64,000 nt of DNA, taken from positions 2,046,001 to 2,110,000 of the forward strand of contig NZ_CP088156.1 in NCBI RefSeq assembly GCF_021088345.1, in the 5' to 3' direction. Each line of letters begins with the position of its first letter. Position 1 is the stretch's first letter. This DNA comes from Bradyrhizobium ontarionense. Its GTDB lineage: Bacteria; Pseudomonadota; Alphaproteobacteria; Rhizobiales; Xanthobacteraceae. The position numbers and the translations under genes are program-made. Under the pieces are notes generated by a model. That model saw nothing but the letters and a program-made list of their open reading frames with translations. It made no database searches and had not been told where the DNA came from. This document shows positions 53,484 to 62,520 of the stretch, piece after piece.

Positions 53484-55403
53484 ATGGCAAACGTCGCCGA
53501 GCCCGGCAAGGTCGTTGCATTCTACTCGTTCAAGGGCGGCACGGGCCGCAGCATGGCGATGGCCAACATCGCCTGTCTGCTCGCGCGGGAGACCGCTGGA
53601 CGCCCGGTGCTCATGATCGACTGGGACCTCGAGGCGCCCGGCCTGCATCGCTATTTCCGCAAGCACTTCTTCGCCGCCTTTCACGGCAGCGAAGAGCGCC
53701 AGGACAAGACGCCCGGCCTGATCGATCTCTTCATCGCGATCCAGCAGCGCCTCGACGAGATGCTCCCGCAAGACGACCAAGGCGCGGCGGAACTGATCGC
53801 GAGCCTTCCGCTCAAGGACTACATCATCACCACCGACATTCCCGGCCTTGACCTCATCAAGGCCGGCCAGTTCGACGGCGACTACCCCCAAAAGGTCGGC
53901 AGCTTCAACTGGACCAGCCTCTACGCCCGTTCGCCCTCCCTGCTGCGACATCTGGCGGCGCGCCTGGCCGCCGACTACCGCTATGTGCTGATCGATTCCC
54001 GGACCGGGCTCACCGACACCAGCGGCATCTGCACGATGCTGCTGCCGGAAATCCTGGTTACCGTCTTCACGCCCAACCGCCAGAGCCTCGCAGGCGTCAT
54101 CAATCTGGTTCGCGAAGCCGGGCGATATCGCGCCCGCTCCGACGACCTGAGGCCCCTCGTCATCTATCCCTTGCCATCCCGCATCGAGGCCTCCGAGCCG
54201 ACGCTGCGGCAGCAGTGGCGCATGGGCGATGCCAGCGCCGAGATCGTGGGATTCCAGCGCGAGTTCGAAGACGTCTTCAAGCAGATCTACGACCTCCCCT
54301 CCTGCAGTCTTCGCACCTATTTCGACGACGTGCAGATCCAGCACGTGCCGAAATATGCCTATGGCGAGGAGATCGCGGTTCTGGCCGAAGGCACCGCCGA
54401 CCGGCTGTCGCTGACGCGCAGCTTTCAGCGCTTCAGCGCGATGCTCGCCGCCGGTCAGCTCCCCTGGGCGACTGCGCCAGCGGAGAGCGAGGCCTTGGCC
54501 GAGGACGTCGATGATCTCACCAACGTGTATGAGCGGATCAGAGAACAGACCAGCGCAGCCTACCTCCGTCAAGCGGAACAGGCCCTGGATCAGCTGAGGA
54601 CAAGGGCACGACGCTTCACGATCGGCTCCTTTGCAGCGAGAATTGCAGGCACGATCGCAAGTGCAGCCGTGGCCTTCTTTGCGCTCGCGCCATCCCTCTT
54701 CGAAGGCAAGTCCACCGTCGTGGCGGCGCTATCGGTGATAGCAACCGTGCTGTTCAGCGTCGAGTCGGCGGTCCTTGGAAGAGCACCGACGCTCATGGCC
54801 GATGTGTCCAAAGTCTTCGGGGCCATCCAGGCTTTCAGACTCAAGCTCGCGCCCTATGACAAAGAGGACGCGCTGGAGCGGTTGCGCGACACCGTGGAAC
54901 CGGTTCTGGCGCATCCAGGCGACAAGCGCCCAATGCGCAACGTCTCAGTCTATGTCAGCTTCCGCCGGGACGAAGCCGCCAGGGCTGGCCGTCTTGCCGA
55001 AGCGCTCAGAAGTGTCATCGGCCGAGAGAACCTGACCTTCGACTGGGACTCCCTTCCCCTCGGCGCCAACTTGCGCCGGATCGCCGACAACCTGATTGCG
55101 CAGTCGGATGTGGTGCTGGTCGTCATCGGGCCGGGCTGGTCGCAGTCGGGTCGGCTGACCGACACCAGCGACATCGTTCGGCTCGAGATCATGACTGCGC
55201 TGCAGAAGAACAAGACCGTGATTCCGGTTCTGGTCGGCGGCGCAACGATGCCGGCGGAATCCGAGCTCCCCGCCGACATTCGCGAGCTGAGCTATCGAAA
55301 CGCGATCGCTATCAGCGACGCACGATGGGACGCCGACATCATCCCGCTGATTCGGTCGATCCAGCGGCTGTCAGGCACGCCGGACCCGCTGAGCGCCCGC
55401 TGA
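53484..55403 (+). CDS. deviant Walker-A (KGGTGR) ATPase fused to two membrane helices and TIR domain
   Basis: 639 residues. Residues 8-330 are a ParA/MinD-like ATPase with K17-GGTGR-S23 in place of KGGVGKT (the KGGVGR variant class) and Walker-B-like DWDLEAPG (about 46). Two hydrophobic helices follow at about 385-406 and 411-432, with helical flanks resembling SLATT-type two-helix regions. From 486 a TIR domain begins (VYVSFRRDE), with DWDSLPLGANLRR, VVLVVIGPGWSQ and DIVRLEI (E568, the usual catalytic position). One protein thus joins an NTP switch, a membrane anchor and a likely NAD-cleaving domain. Co-operon with the stand-alone TIR gene. Immunity or signalling is inferred. Confidence 0.85.
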   Translation: MANVAEPGKVVAFYSFKGGTGRSMAMANIACLLARETAGRPVLMIDWDLEAPGLHRYFRKHFFAAFHGSEERQDKTPGLIDLFIAIQQRLDEMLPQDDQGAAELIASLPLKDYIITTDIPGLDLIKAGQFDGDYPQKVGSFNWTSLYARSPSLLRHLAARLAADYRYVLIDSRTGLTDTSGICTMLLPEILVTVFTPNRQSLAGVINLVREAGRYRARSDDLRPLVIYPLPSRIEASEPTLRQQWRMGDASAEIVGFQREFEDVFKQIYDLPSCSLRTYFDDVQIQHVPKYAYGEEIAVLAEGTADRLSLTRSFQRFSAMLAAGQLPWATAPAESEALAEDVDDLTNVYERIREQTSAAYLRQAEQALDQLRTRARRFTIGSFAARIAGTIASAAVAFFALAPSLFEGKSTVVAALSVIATVLFSVESAVLGRAPTLMADVSKVFGAIQAFRLKLAPYDKEDALERLRDTVEPVLAHPGDKRPMRNVSVYVSFRRDEAARAGRLAEALRSVIGRENLTFDWDSLPLGANLRRIADNLIAQSDVVLVVIGPGWSQSGRLTDTSDIVRLEIMTALQKNKTVIPVLVGGATMPAESELPADIRELSYRNAIAISDARWDADIIPLIRSIQRLSGTPDPLSAR

Positions 55404-55412
55404 GACGAATTA

Positions 55413-57371
55413 TCAGTCGTCCGAAAGGAATGTCGCGAACATCGGCGCGGCGCGTTCGCCCATGCGCTGCGCGCCGGCGACGGTGAAATGGCCGGCATCC
55501 TGGAACAGCCACACGCCATCCTGCACCACGGGACAATCCTGGTCGCAATAGACCTCCGAGGGCTTCAGCAGCGCTACCTTGGCGAATGGCCGGATCGCCT
55601 GCGCCAGCACGGCATCGATGACGTGGTTGGTCGCGACCGCCTCGCTCTTCGGCACGGCGTCGCACGGCTTGGCCGGCGCATGCCAGCGCGGCCCGGGCAG
55701 CATGCGCAGCTGGTCGAAGGCGCAGTTCACCGGCCTGACCTGGCCGCCGATGACGAGGAAGTGCCGCCCCGGCCGGTCGAGCAGGCGAATCGTGTCAGCG
55801 AGATGAGCGGCCACCTCGGCGTTGCGCGCCTCTGCCTGCGGTCCGCCGCCGAGGTCGAGATAGTTCTGCCAGGCCTGCCCGATCACGACGAAATCGGCCT
55901 GCGACTGCCTGATCCGCGGCAGCTCGCTGTCGCGCAACGCGGCACAGACCTGCGTGCGAGGCTCTTGCGCGGTCAGACCGGCGAGCGTCGGGCAGCCGCT
56001 CATGGTCGAGACGTGCCCGATCATGCCGCGCCGCTTCAGGGTCGTATCGAGCGCCGCGACATATTGCTGGACATAGGAGTCGCCGAGCAGCTCGACCCCG
56101 CGCGTGCCGTCGAGATCGCCGAATGCGCACAGCCGGCCGATGGTGCGCTCGCATTTGTTCAGGCCGAAGCCCTGCAGCTGGAACAGCGCGAGCTGATCAC
56201 GCGGCAGCCGGGAGGCGACGCCGTTGGCGCGGAACGTCGCGTGCGCGAGCCCGGCACAGACGATGAGCGCGGTGGCGAAGCCTGCCGCCTGCGTCCAGCG
56301 CGGCCACGGCAGCCGGCGCAGCGGCTGCTCGACCAGCATCAGCATGAGCGTGGTCAGCGTGGCCATCAGCGCGAGCTGCATCGCCACTCCGGCCGCCGTC
56401 TGCGCGGCCTCGCCGAAGACGAAACGGGCAAAGAAGATCACCGGCCAGTGGACCAGATAGAGCGAATAGGACGCCCGGCCGACGGCCAGTACCGGATCGG
56501 CCGTCATCAGCGATGTCGGTGCGTTGGCCGCGATGATGATGGCGGTGGCAATGCAGGGCAGAAGTGCGGCGACGCCCGCATAGGCCTGGTAGCGACCGAT
56601 GAGCAGAAGGCTGCCGAGCAGGACGACGTCGCCGCATGCGGCCACGACGGCGCGTACGCGCGGCGACGACGACAGACGCGCTTCGAGCGGAATGGCGAGC
56701 GCGCCGAGCGCGAATTCGAACACCCGGAACGGCGTCAGGAAGAACACGGCGTCCGCATCATGCGGCAGCCAGATTGCGGCGGCAGCGAGCGACAACAATG
56801 CGACCGCGGCGATCGCGCGGAACAGATGCCGGCTGCAGCCCAACCACATCAGCAGCAGCGGCGCCAGCGTATAGAACTGCACCTCCAGCGACAGCGACCA
56901 CAGATGCAGCAGCGGCAGCTCATCCGCAGTGGGAGCGAAATAGGCGCTTGCCTCGCGCCAGTACTGGATGTTGGCGATCGACAGCAGCCCGTGGGTCGCC
57001 TCCTTTGCCAGCTGGCGCAGGGATTCGGGTGACAGAAACAGCCAGCCGACGGCAAAGCTCGCTGCGATCGTCATGATCAGCGCGGGCAGGATGCGCCGCG
57101 CCCGCCGCAGATAGAAGTCGGACAGCGAGAAGCGTCGCGCAACAACATCGCGCAGGATCTGGCCCGTGATGAGATAGCCGGAGATGACGAAGAAGATGTC
57201 GACGCCGGCATAGCCCGCCTCGAAGCCGGCGATCTTCAGATGGTACAGGATGACGATGACGACGGCGATCGCCCTGAGACCGTCGATGTCCGCCCGGTGA
57301 CTGCGTTCCAACTCGGTCCACTCCGCGCCTGTCGTGAGGCGACAGACATGCGCAGACACGAATGGCAGCAA
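55413..57371 (-). CDS. acyltransferase-3/SGNH protein, GDSY variant
   Basis: 652 residues, convergent with the TIR operon (stops 10 bp apart). It has an N-terminal acyltransferase-3 domain (GYAGVDIFFVISGYLITG, RRARRILPAL, HLWSLSLEVQFY) and a C-terminal SGNH domain. There block I reads GDSYVQQY instead of GDSH, and the final pair is DAGHFTVAG. It is a tandem paralogue of the next gene, about half identical by eye, including its upstream nucleotides. TTG at 57371 or GTG at 57359 are the candidate starts. Envelope glycan O-acylation is the family role. Confidence 0.85.
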   Translation of the reverse strand: MLPFVSAHVCRLTTGAEWTELERSHRADIDGLRAIAVVIVILYHLKIAGFEAGYAGVDIFFVISGYLITGQILRDVVARRFSLSDFYLRRARRILPALIMTIAASFAVGWLFLSPESLRQLAKEATHGLLSIANIQYWREASAYFAPTADELPLLHLWSLSLEVQFYTLAPLLLMWLGCSRHLFRAIAAVALLSLAAAAIWLPHDADAVFFLTPFRVFEFALGALAIPLEARLSSSPRVRAVVAACGDVVLLGSLLLIGRYQAYAGVAALLPCIATAIIIAANAPTSLMTADPVLAVGRASYSLYLVHWPVIFFARFVFGEAAQTAAGVAMQLALMATLTTLMLMLVEQPLRRLPWPRWTQAAGFATALIVCAGLAHATFRANGVASRLPRDQLALFQLQGFGLNKCERTIGRLCAFGDLDGTRGVELLGDSYVQQYVAALDTTLKRRGMIGHVSTMSGCPTLAGLTAQEPRTQVCAALRDSELPRIRQSQADFVVIGQAWQNYLDLGGGPQAEARNAEVAAHLADTIRLLDRPGRHFLVIGGQVRPVNCAFDQLRMLPGPRWHAPAKPCDAVPKSEAVATNHVIDAVLAQAIRPFAKVALLKPSEVYCDQDCPVVQDGVWLFQDAGHFTVAGAQRMGERAAPMFATFLSDD

Positions 57372-57476
57372 CGGGAAACAGGCATGACGCCATCGGACCC
57401 ATCTGATGTCGGAGAACGGGCCGCGCTGTGGCGGGGCCGCAGAGTGGCCAAGTTTGCCGGCGGACCTTTCGTCCCG

Positions 57477-59441
57477 CTACGGCTTGGCCTGTTCGGACAA
57501 GAACTGGGAGATCATGGCAGCCGCGCGCTGGCCCATCAGCCGCGCACCGGCCACGGTGAAATGGCCCGGATCGAGAAACAACCAGACGCCATCGCCGCGC
57601 ACGACCGGACAATCCTCGTCGCAATACAGTTCGGCTGGCCGCAGCAGCACGGCGTTGTGGTGCTCCATCACCACGGACTCCAACAGGCCATCGATCTCGC
57701 TGGTGGCGGCGCGTGCCTTGGCTGCAGCGAACGGCGCGCAGTCCGCCGGCGGCGCATGCCACAGCGGGCCAGGCTGCATCCGCACCTGGTCGAAGCTGCA
57801 CGTCACGGGCCTCACCTGACCGCCGATGATCAGGAAGCGACGCCCCGGCCGATCGAGCAGGCGCAGCAGAGCCTGCAGGCCGTCGCGGATCTCGGCCGCT
57901 CTTCGCTCATTGCGATCGCCATCGCCGGTCAGATAGAGGTGCCAGGCCTGCCCGATCACAACCAGATCGGCCGACGAAGCCTTGACGCGCGCCAGCTCGC
58001 GATCGCGCAGCGCCATGCATTCGGCTGCACGCGGGGGGAGCGGAGCAAGGCCGATCAGCATCGGACAGCCGCCGACCGTCGAGGTCACGCCGCGGATATC
58101 GCGCGCCTTGAGATGCTCGTCCAACGCGGCAACGTATTGCTGAACGTAGGAATCGCCGAGCAGCGCCAGCGTGCGCGAGCCCACGGAAGCGCCGAATTCG
58201 CAGTGATCGCCCGAACGCGTGCAGGGGCTCATGCCGAAGCGCTGGAGCTCGAGCCGCGCGCGCTGCTCCGCCGGCAGTCGCCATGTCACGCCGTCGGCCT
58301 TGAACGTCGCGTGAGCGGCGGCGGCACAGAGGCCGATCACCGCCGCAAAGGCGGTCGCCTGCGTCCACTGCGCGGTGCTGAGACGACGGATGGGCTGCTC
58401 GACGAGAAAGAACATGGCCGCGGTCAGCGCCGCCATGATCAGCAACTCCACGATCAGGCCCGTTGTGCTGCCGGCCAGCTCTCCGAAAATGAAGTTTGCG
58501 AAGTAGATCACCGGCCAGTGCACGAGATAGAGCGAGTAGGATGAACGGCCGATGGCCAGAACGCCCCGATTTGCGAGCAGGCGCGTCGGCCGGTTGGCCG
58601 CAATGATGACGGCCGTCGCGATGCTCGGCGGCAAGGCACCGAGCCCGGCGTCCCGCTGGAAGCGCTCGATGACCAGGAGGCTGCCGCCGAGCACGATGTA
58701 GCCGGCCCACGCCGCCATGGTTCGGGCCGTCGGCCTGGTCGTGATGCGCCGCTCCAGCGCGATCGCCAACGCGCCGAGCACGAATTCGAAGACGCGAAAC
58801 GGCGTCAGGAAGAACACGGCCTCTGGATCTCTGGGGAGCCAGATGATCGCCGCCGCGAGCGACAACAGCCCGGCCAGCGCGATGCCCGCGAACACATGGC
58901 GCGTCCGGCTGAGCAGCACCAGGAACAGTGGGCTGAAGAGATAGAACTGCTCTTCGGCCGACAGCGACCACAGGTGCAACAGCCCGAGCTGATCCGCGCT
59001 CGGCGCGAAATACTGGTTGGCCTCCCGCCAATATTGAATGTTGGCGATCGACAGCAGACCGTGCGTCGCCTCCTTGGCGAGCTGGCGCAACGCGTCCGGC
59101 GGCAGCCACAGCCAGCCGACGGCGAAGGTCAGCATGATGGTCACGATCAGCGCAGGCAGAATACGCCGCGCGCGGCGCGCATAGAATGCGGCGAACGAAA
59201 AGCTGCCGAGTTCGATGTCGCGGAGGATATGACCGGTGATCAGATAGCCGGAGATGACGAAGAAGACATCGACCCCGGCAAAGCCGCCACCGAAGCCGCC
59301 AACTCTCAGATGAAACAGAACGACGATGCAGACCGCGATCGCCCTGAGGCCATCGATGTCCGCCCGATAACTGCGATCCAACTCCGTCCACCTCGCGCCC
59401 GTTTTGCGGCGCACGATATGTTCAGACACGAATGGCAGCAA
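57477..59441 (-). CDS. acyltransferase-3/SGNH protein, GDSY variant, paralogue
   Basis: 654 residues with the same layout: GFAGVDVFFVISGYLITG, RRARRILPAL, HLWSLSAEEQFY, then SGNH with GDSYVQQY and DPGHFTVAG. The sequence around the start (GACACGAATGGCAGCAACGG on the plus strand) is identical to that of its neighbour, pointing to tandem duplication that included the promoter. Start TTG 59441 or GTG 59429. It may act on a different acyl acceptor from its twin. Confidence 0.85.
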   Translation of the reverse strand: MLPFVSEHIVRRKTGARWTELDRSYRADIDGLRAIAVCIVVLFHLRVGGFGGGFAGVDVFFVISGYLITGHILRDIELGSFSFAAFYARRARRILPALIVTIMLTFAVGWLWLPPDALRQLAKEATHGLLSIANIQYWREANQYFAPSADQLGLLHLWSLSAEEQFYLFSPLFLVLLSRTRHVFAGIALAGLLSLAAAIIWLPRDPEAVFFLTPFRVFEFVLGALAIALERRITTRPTARTMAAWAGYIVLGGSLLVIERFQRDAGLGALPPSIATAVIIAANRPTRLLANRGVLAIGRSSYSLYLVHWPVIYFANFIFGELAGSTTGLIVELLIMAALTAAMFFLVEQPIRRLSTAQWTQATAFAAVIGLCAAAAHATFKADGVTWRLPAEQRARLELQRFGMSPCTRSGDHCEFGASVGSRTLALLGDSYVQQYVAALDEHLKARDIRGVTSTVGGCPMLIGLAPLPPRAAECMALRDRELARVKASSADLVVIGQAWHLYLTGDGDRNERRAAEIRDGLQALLRLLDRPGRRFLIIGGQVRPVTCSFDQVRMQPGPLWHAPPADCAPFAAAKARAATSEIDGLLESVVMEHHNAVLLRPAELYCDEDCPVVRGDGVWLFLDPGHFTVAGARLMGQRAAAMISQFLSEQAKP

Positions 59442-59632
59442 CGGGAAACAGTCATGACGTCACCGGATCCATCCGATGACGGCAGGCCGGCGACGGCGCG
59501 GCGGAATTGGCCCGATGGAACGCACGACGCCGATGCGATCGTCGTCTCAGTATCTTACGTCAAAGTGAGGGGAAATGGCGGACATTGAGTTGAAAGAGGA
59601 AATGCGGCGACGCCCCACACCTTCTTGGAGGC

Positions 59633-59899
59633 TCAATAGTGATATTTGCATTGAGCAATTTCGAGCTGTTGCGTCTCGCCCTTGCCAGTGACGCGATAGA
59701 CCAGCCTATGTTCGCCGGTGATCCGGCGAGACCACCAGCCTTGCAGGGCATGCTTAAGGGGCTCCGGCTTCCCGAGCCCCTTGAACGGATCGCGCTTGAT
59801 GTCCTTGATCAGGGCGTTGATCGCTTCGAGAACTCTCTCGTCCTCCTTCTGCCATCCGAGATATTCTTGCCAGGCGTCTTCGGTCCACGCGGTGATCAT
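59633..59899 (-). CDS. yoeB: YoeB/Txe-family mRNA endonuclease toxin
   Basis: 88 residues, closely matching E. coli YoeB in spacing: E46 (KPEPLKH), R65 (EHRLVY) and a penultimate His, H87, in CKYHY. It cleaves mRNA in the ribosomal A site. The ATG at 59899 aligns with the E. coli start; a TTG at 59911 overlapping the antitoxin stop would add four residues. Translated after, and coupled to, its antitoxin. Confidence 0.93.
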   Translation of the reverse strand: MITAWTEDAWQEYLGWQKEDERVLEAINALIKDIKRDPFKGLGKPEPLKHALQGWWSRRITGEHRLVYRVTGKGETQQLEIAQCKYHY

Positions 59900-59907
59900 G
59901 CCACCGC

Positions 59908-60174
59908 TCAACCCGCCTTCGTCGGCTCGACCAGCTCGTGCCCAGTCAACTTGGCTTCGTCGGCCTCCTTGATCGAGCGCAGCAGACGGGCGGCGTTTGC
60001 CGGGCTCTTCAAGAGATGGACGGTCTCCATGAGACCCTCATACTCCTCCTCCGACATCAGCACGACGCTTCTTGCATTCTGGCGCGTGACAACGAGCGGA
60101 GCGCGACCGTCACAAACGGCGTCCATGTAGGTTGCAAGGTTATTCCGAAGCTCGCTGTAAGAAACGTGAGTCAT
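59908..60174 (-). CDS. yefM: YefM/Phd-family antitoxin
   Basis: 88 residues. The N-terminal DNA-binding fold starts MTHVSYSELRNNLATYMD. The C-terminal tail wraps the toxin in known pairs. The ATG at 60174 has GGAGGAGGG about 7 nt upstream; the frame to 60204 lacks this. The operator with TGTACA motifs lies 35 bp upstream. Confidence 0.92.
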   Translation of the reverse strand: MTHVSYSELRNNLATYMDAVCDGRAPLVVTRQNARSVVLMSEEEYEGLMETVHLLKSPANAARLLRSIKEADEAKLTGHELVEPTKAG

Positions 60175-60208
60175 TTGCACCCTCCTCCTGCAGTGCCCGA
60201 GCATACAT

Positions 60209-60233
60209 TGTACCGATATTTGTACACTGTACA
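60209..60233. promoter_or_regulatory. YefM-type operator (TGTACA motifs)
   Basis: Two TGTACA hexamers at 60221-60226 and 60228-60233, plus TGTACC at 60209-60214. TGTACA is the core recognised by E. coli YefM, so the antitoxin likely autoregulates here. Confidence 0.6.
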
Positions 60234-60328
60234 GATAATTGCCAGACTGGCCGACGCCCTATTCCCTCACCCACCGATAAGGTGCGGGAGTTTTTCGGCA
60301 TCACAAATCAACAGCTTATCTGCAGGGA

Positions 60329-60414
60329 TGGTGGGGGAGGCAGGACTCGAACCTGCGAAGCCATGAGGCGGCTGATTTACAGTCAGCTCCCTTTGCCACT
60401 CGGGACACTCCCCC
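60329..60414 (-). tRNA. trnY: tRNA-Tyr (GUA anticodon)
   Basis: 86 nt with a long class II variable arm and encoded CCA. Acceptor GGGGGAG/CTCCCCC, anticodon stem-loop CTGACTGTAAATCAG with GTA. The RlmB-type gene follows divergently. Confidence 0.96.
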
Positions 60415-60628
60415 GTGTCGATGGCAGTTGAGGCCGGCCGCGGAACAGCGGTTGAGCGACCATCAGCGCCATGGAGACGGTAAGACCGCGGAGCCCGGAT
60501 GACGGGCGCGCGCGGCCGGGGCCCTTATGATCGCAGCGGGGCCGTAAAGTCAACCAAGGGACGACGAATTTTCCCGGCCCGCGGTGCCAAATTGCCAGAA
60601 TCCGCAGGCCGTGACAGAAACTCATCCC

Positions 60629-61459
60629 ATGAGCGAACGCGATCGAAAGCCCCCTTTCCGCCGCCCGGGCGGTAAATTTCCCGGCAAACCGCGCGGTTTC
60701 GACCGGCCGCAGCCATGGCGGGAGCGCGAGGCCGGCAGTGACGGCCCCGTCATCCTCTACGGCTGGCATACCGTGACCCTGGCGCTCGGCAATCCCCGGC
60801 GCGCCATCCGCAAGCTTTACCTGACCGAGAATGCGGCGCGCCGGCTCGCCGAGGAAGGGATCGAGACCCGCGTGACGCCGGAGATCGTGCGTCCCGGCCA
60901 GATCGACCAGCGGCTCGGTCCGGACGCCGTGCACCAGGGCCTGCTCGCGGAAACCGATCCCCTGCCCTCGCCGGACATCGATACGCTGGCGGCCGAGGGC
61001 ATGATCCTGGTGCTCGACCAGATCACTGATCCGCACAATGTCGGCGCCATCCTGCGCTCGGCGGCAGCGTTCGACGTCAAGGCCATCGTGACCACTGCGC
61101 GCCACAGCCCGGAAGCGACCGGCGTGCTGGCCAAGTCCGCCTCGGGTGCGCTGGAGCTGGTGCCGATCATCACGGTGCAGAATCTCGCCCGCGCGCTGAC
61201 CCGGCTCAACGAGCGCGGCTTCCTGACCGTAGGCCTCGACAGCGCCGGCGGCGAGGACATCGCGGCGGTCGCGCTGCGCGAGCCCTTGGCGCTCGTGCTC
61301 GGCGCCGAGGGCAAGGGACTGCGGCAATTGACGCGGGAGACCTGCAGCGTGGTGGCGCGGCTCGACATGCCCGGCGCCATCAAGAGCCTCAACGTCTCCA
61401 ACGCCGCCGTGCTCGCGCTCTATATCGGCGCGAGCCGGCTCGGGTTGATGCCCAAATGA
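60629..61459 (+). CDS. rlmB: 23S rRNA (guanosine-2'-O-)-methyltransferase RlmB
   Basis: A 276-residue SpoU-family (SPOUT) enzyme that methylates G2251 of 23S rRNA in E. coli. A basic, Pro-rich N-terminal tail precedes the substrate domain (VILYGWHTVTLALGNPRR). Motif 1 is DQITDPHNVGAILRSA, motif 2 VLGAEGKGLR, motif 3 PGAIKSLNVSNAAVLALY. The ATG at 60629 was taken as the start; an earlier frame has no support. Other SpoU methyltransferases are possible, but the length fits RlmB. Confidence 0.92.
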   Translation: MSERDRKPPFRRPGGKFPGKPRGFDRPQPWREREAGSDGPVILYGWHTVTLALGNPRRAIRKLYLTENAARRLAEEGIETRVTPEIVRPGQIDQRLGPDAVHQGLLAETDPLPSPDIDTLAAEGMILVLDQITDPHNVGAILRSAAAFDVKAIVTTARHSPEATGVLAKSASGALELVPIITVQNLARALTRLNERGFLTVGLDSAGGEDIAAVALREPLALVLGAEGKGLRQLTRETCSVVARLDMPGAIKSLNVSNAAVLALYIGASRLGLMPK

Positions 61460-61462
61460 CGA

Positions 61463-61493
61463 AACGCCCGCGCGCAGGCCGCGGGCGGGCGTT
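61463..61493 (+). terminator. hairpin after rlmB
   Basis: AACGCCCGC/GCGGGCGTT stem starting 4 bp after the stop. There is no clear T-run, so termination may be inefficient. Confidence 0.4.
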
Positions 61494-61516
61494 GGCGACG
61501 AACCGGGTTGTGGCGG

Positions 61517-61999
61517 TCAGTAATAGCGGCGCAGCACGCGCCGGCCATGATAGTAGGACGAGGCGCCCCAGCGATAGGCACCCTGGGGATGGCCGTACAC
61601 CACCGGCGGAGCGACGAGCGTCTCCTCATAGGCGTGGTGACGATGGTGATAGCGATAGACCGGGATCGCGCTCTCCTGATAGGCGGGATACGGCGCGAAC
61701 GCGCCGGGACCGCTGTAGGTCGGGCCCTGGTTCACATAGTAGTACTGCCGCGTCGGCTCGGGCAGCCGCTCGTAACGGGCGCCGCAGGCGCCGCAGCCCG
61801 AATAGCCGCTCGCATAGCCGTAGGTGTAGCCGGGATGATAGGTATAAGCCGGCTGATAGGGGTAGGCCGTGACGGTCGGTGCGCACGGGCTCGCGTAGCC
61901 GCACGGCGCACAGGCGGACGAGCCGCAGGCCATTGCGGGCGCGCTGCCTGCGAAAGCGAGGCCGACAATGGCGACAAGTCCTGAAATCGTTCCACGCAT
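61517..61999 (-). CDS. exported Tyr/Cys-rich small protein
   Basis: 160 residues. The signal peptide ends near SAPAMA (23). It then has CGSSACAPCGYASPC, repeated TYxYxxxY motifs, CGACGARYERL and a HHRHH cluster. Low-complexity Tyr/Pro/Gly content is typical of rhizobial envelope proteins. No known family; metal binding through the Cys/His clusters is possible. Confidence 0.6.
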   Translation of the reverse strand: MRGTISGLVAIVGLAFAGSAPAMACGSSACAPCGYASPCAPTVTAYPYQPAYTYHPGYTYGYASGYSGCGACGARYERLPEPTRQYYYVNQGPTYSGPGAFAPYPAYQESAIPVYRYHHRHHAYEETLVAPPVVYGHPQGAYRWGASSYYHGRRVLRRYY

Positions 62000-62058
62000 T
62001 ACTCTCTCCTGTCTGATCTGTTTCTTGTTTTCGAATTTCGTCCAAGTCCCACGCTGAA

Positions 62059-62520
62059 CTAGCGGCGATAGCCCGGCGGATCTGCGTAGTCGCGCGGGCC
62101 TCCGCCTTCGCGCGGCGCGAGGATCACGGCCGGCGGCTCCATCGGCACCGGCGGCTGCGCCGGCTGCATATTGGATTGAGCGCCCCAGGATCGGGAATAG
62201 CTTTCCGGCGGCTGCGGCAGCTTGCGATTGGCCGGCGGCTCGATCTCGACCCGGCCGTAGCCGGGCTTCGCTCCGAGGGTCGGATAGTAGTGGCCGACCG
62301 GCGGCTCCGGCTCGACCGGCCGGCCGCCATAGAGCGAGGGCTGCATATAGTTGCCCTTGCCGAGCCCGGCCTGGCCCTCGACGACGGCATAGGAGGCATC
62401 GATGCCGTTGATGACGACGGGCACGCCGGGCCGTTGCGGGATGACGATCTCGAAACCTTCGCTGGCGAGCGAAGCGGACCCCGTCCCGATCAGAATCGCG
62501 AGAGCTGTTGCAAAACGCAT
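62059..62520 (-). CDS. exported hypothetical protein, Pro-rich
   Basis: 153 residues. The signal peptide ends near SASLAS (19), followed by a mature start EGFEIVIPQRPGVPVVINGI and a Pro/Tyr-rich region (GRPVEPEPPVGHYYPTLG). The start at 62520 gives the best signal peptide. Not assigned to a family; 59 bp downstream of it lies the Tyr-rich gene on the same strand. Confidence 0.6.
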   Translation of the reverse strand: MRFATALAILIGTGSASLASEGFEIVIPQRPGVPVVINGIDASYAVVEGQAGLGKGNYMQPSLYGGRPVEPEPPVGHYYPTLGAKPGYGRVEIEPPANRKLPQPPESYSRSWGAQSNMQPAQPPVPMEPPAVILAPREGGGPRDYADPPGYRR

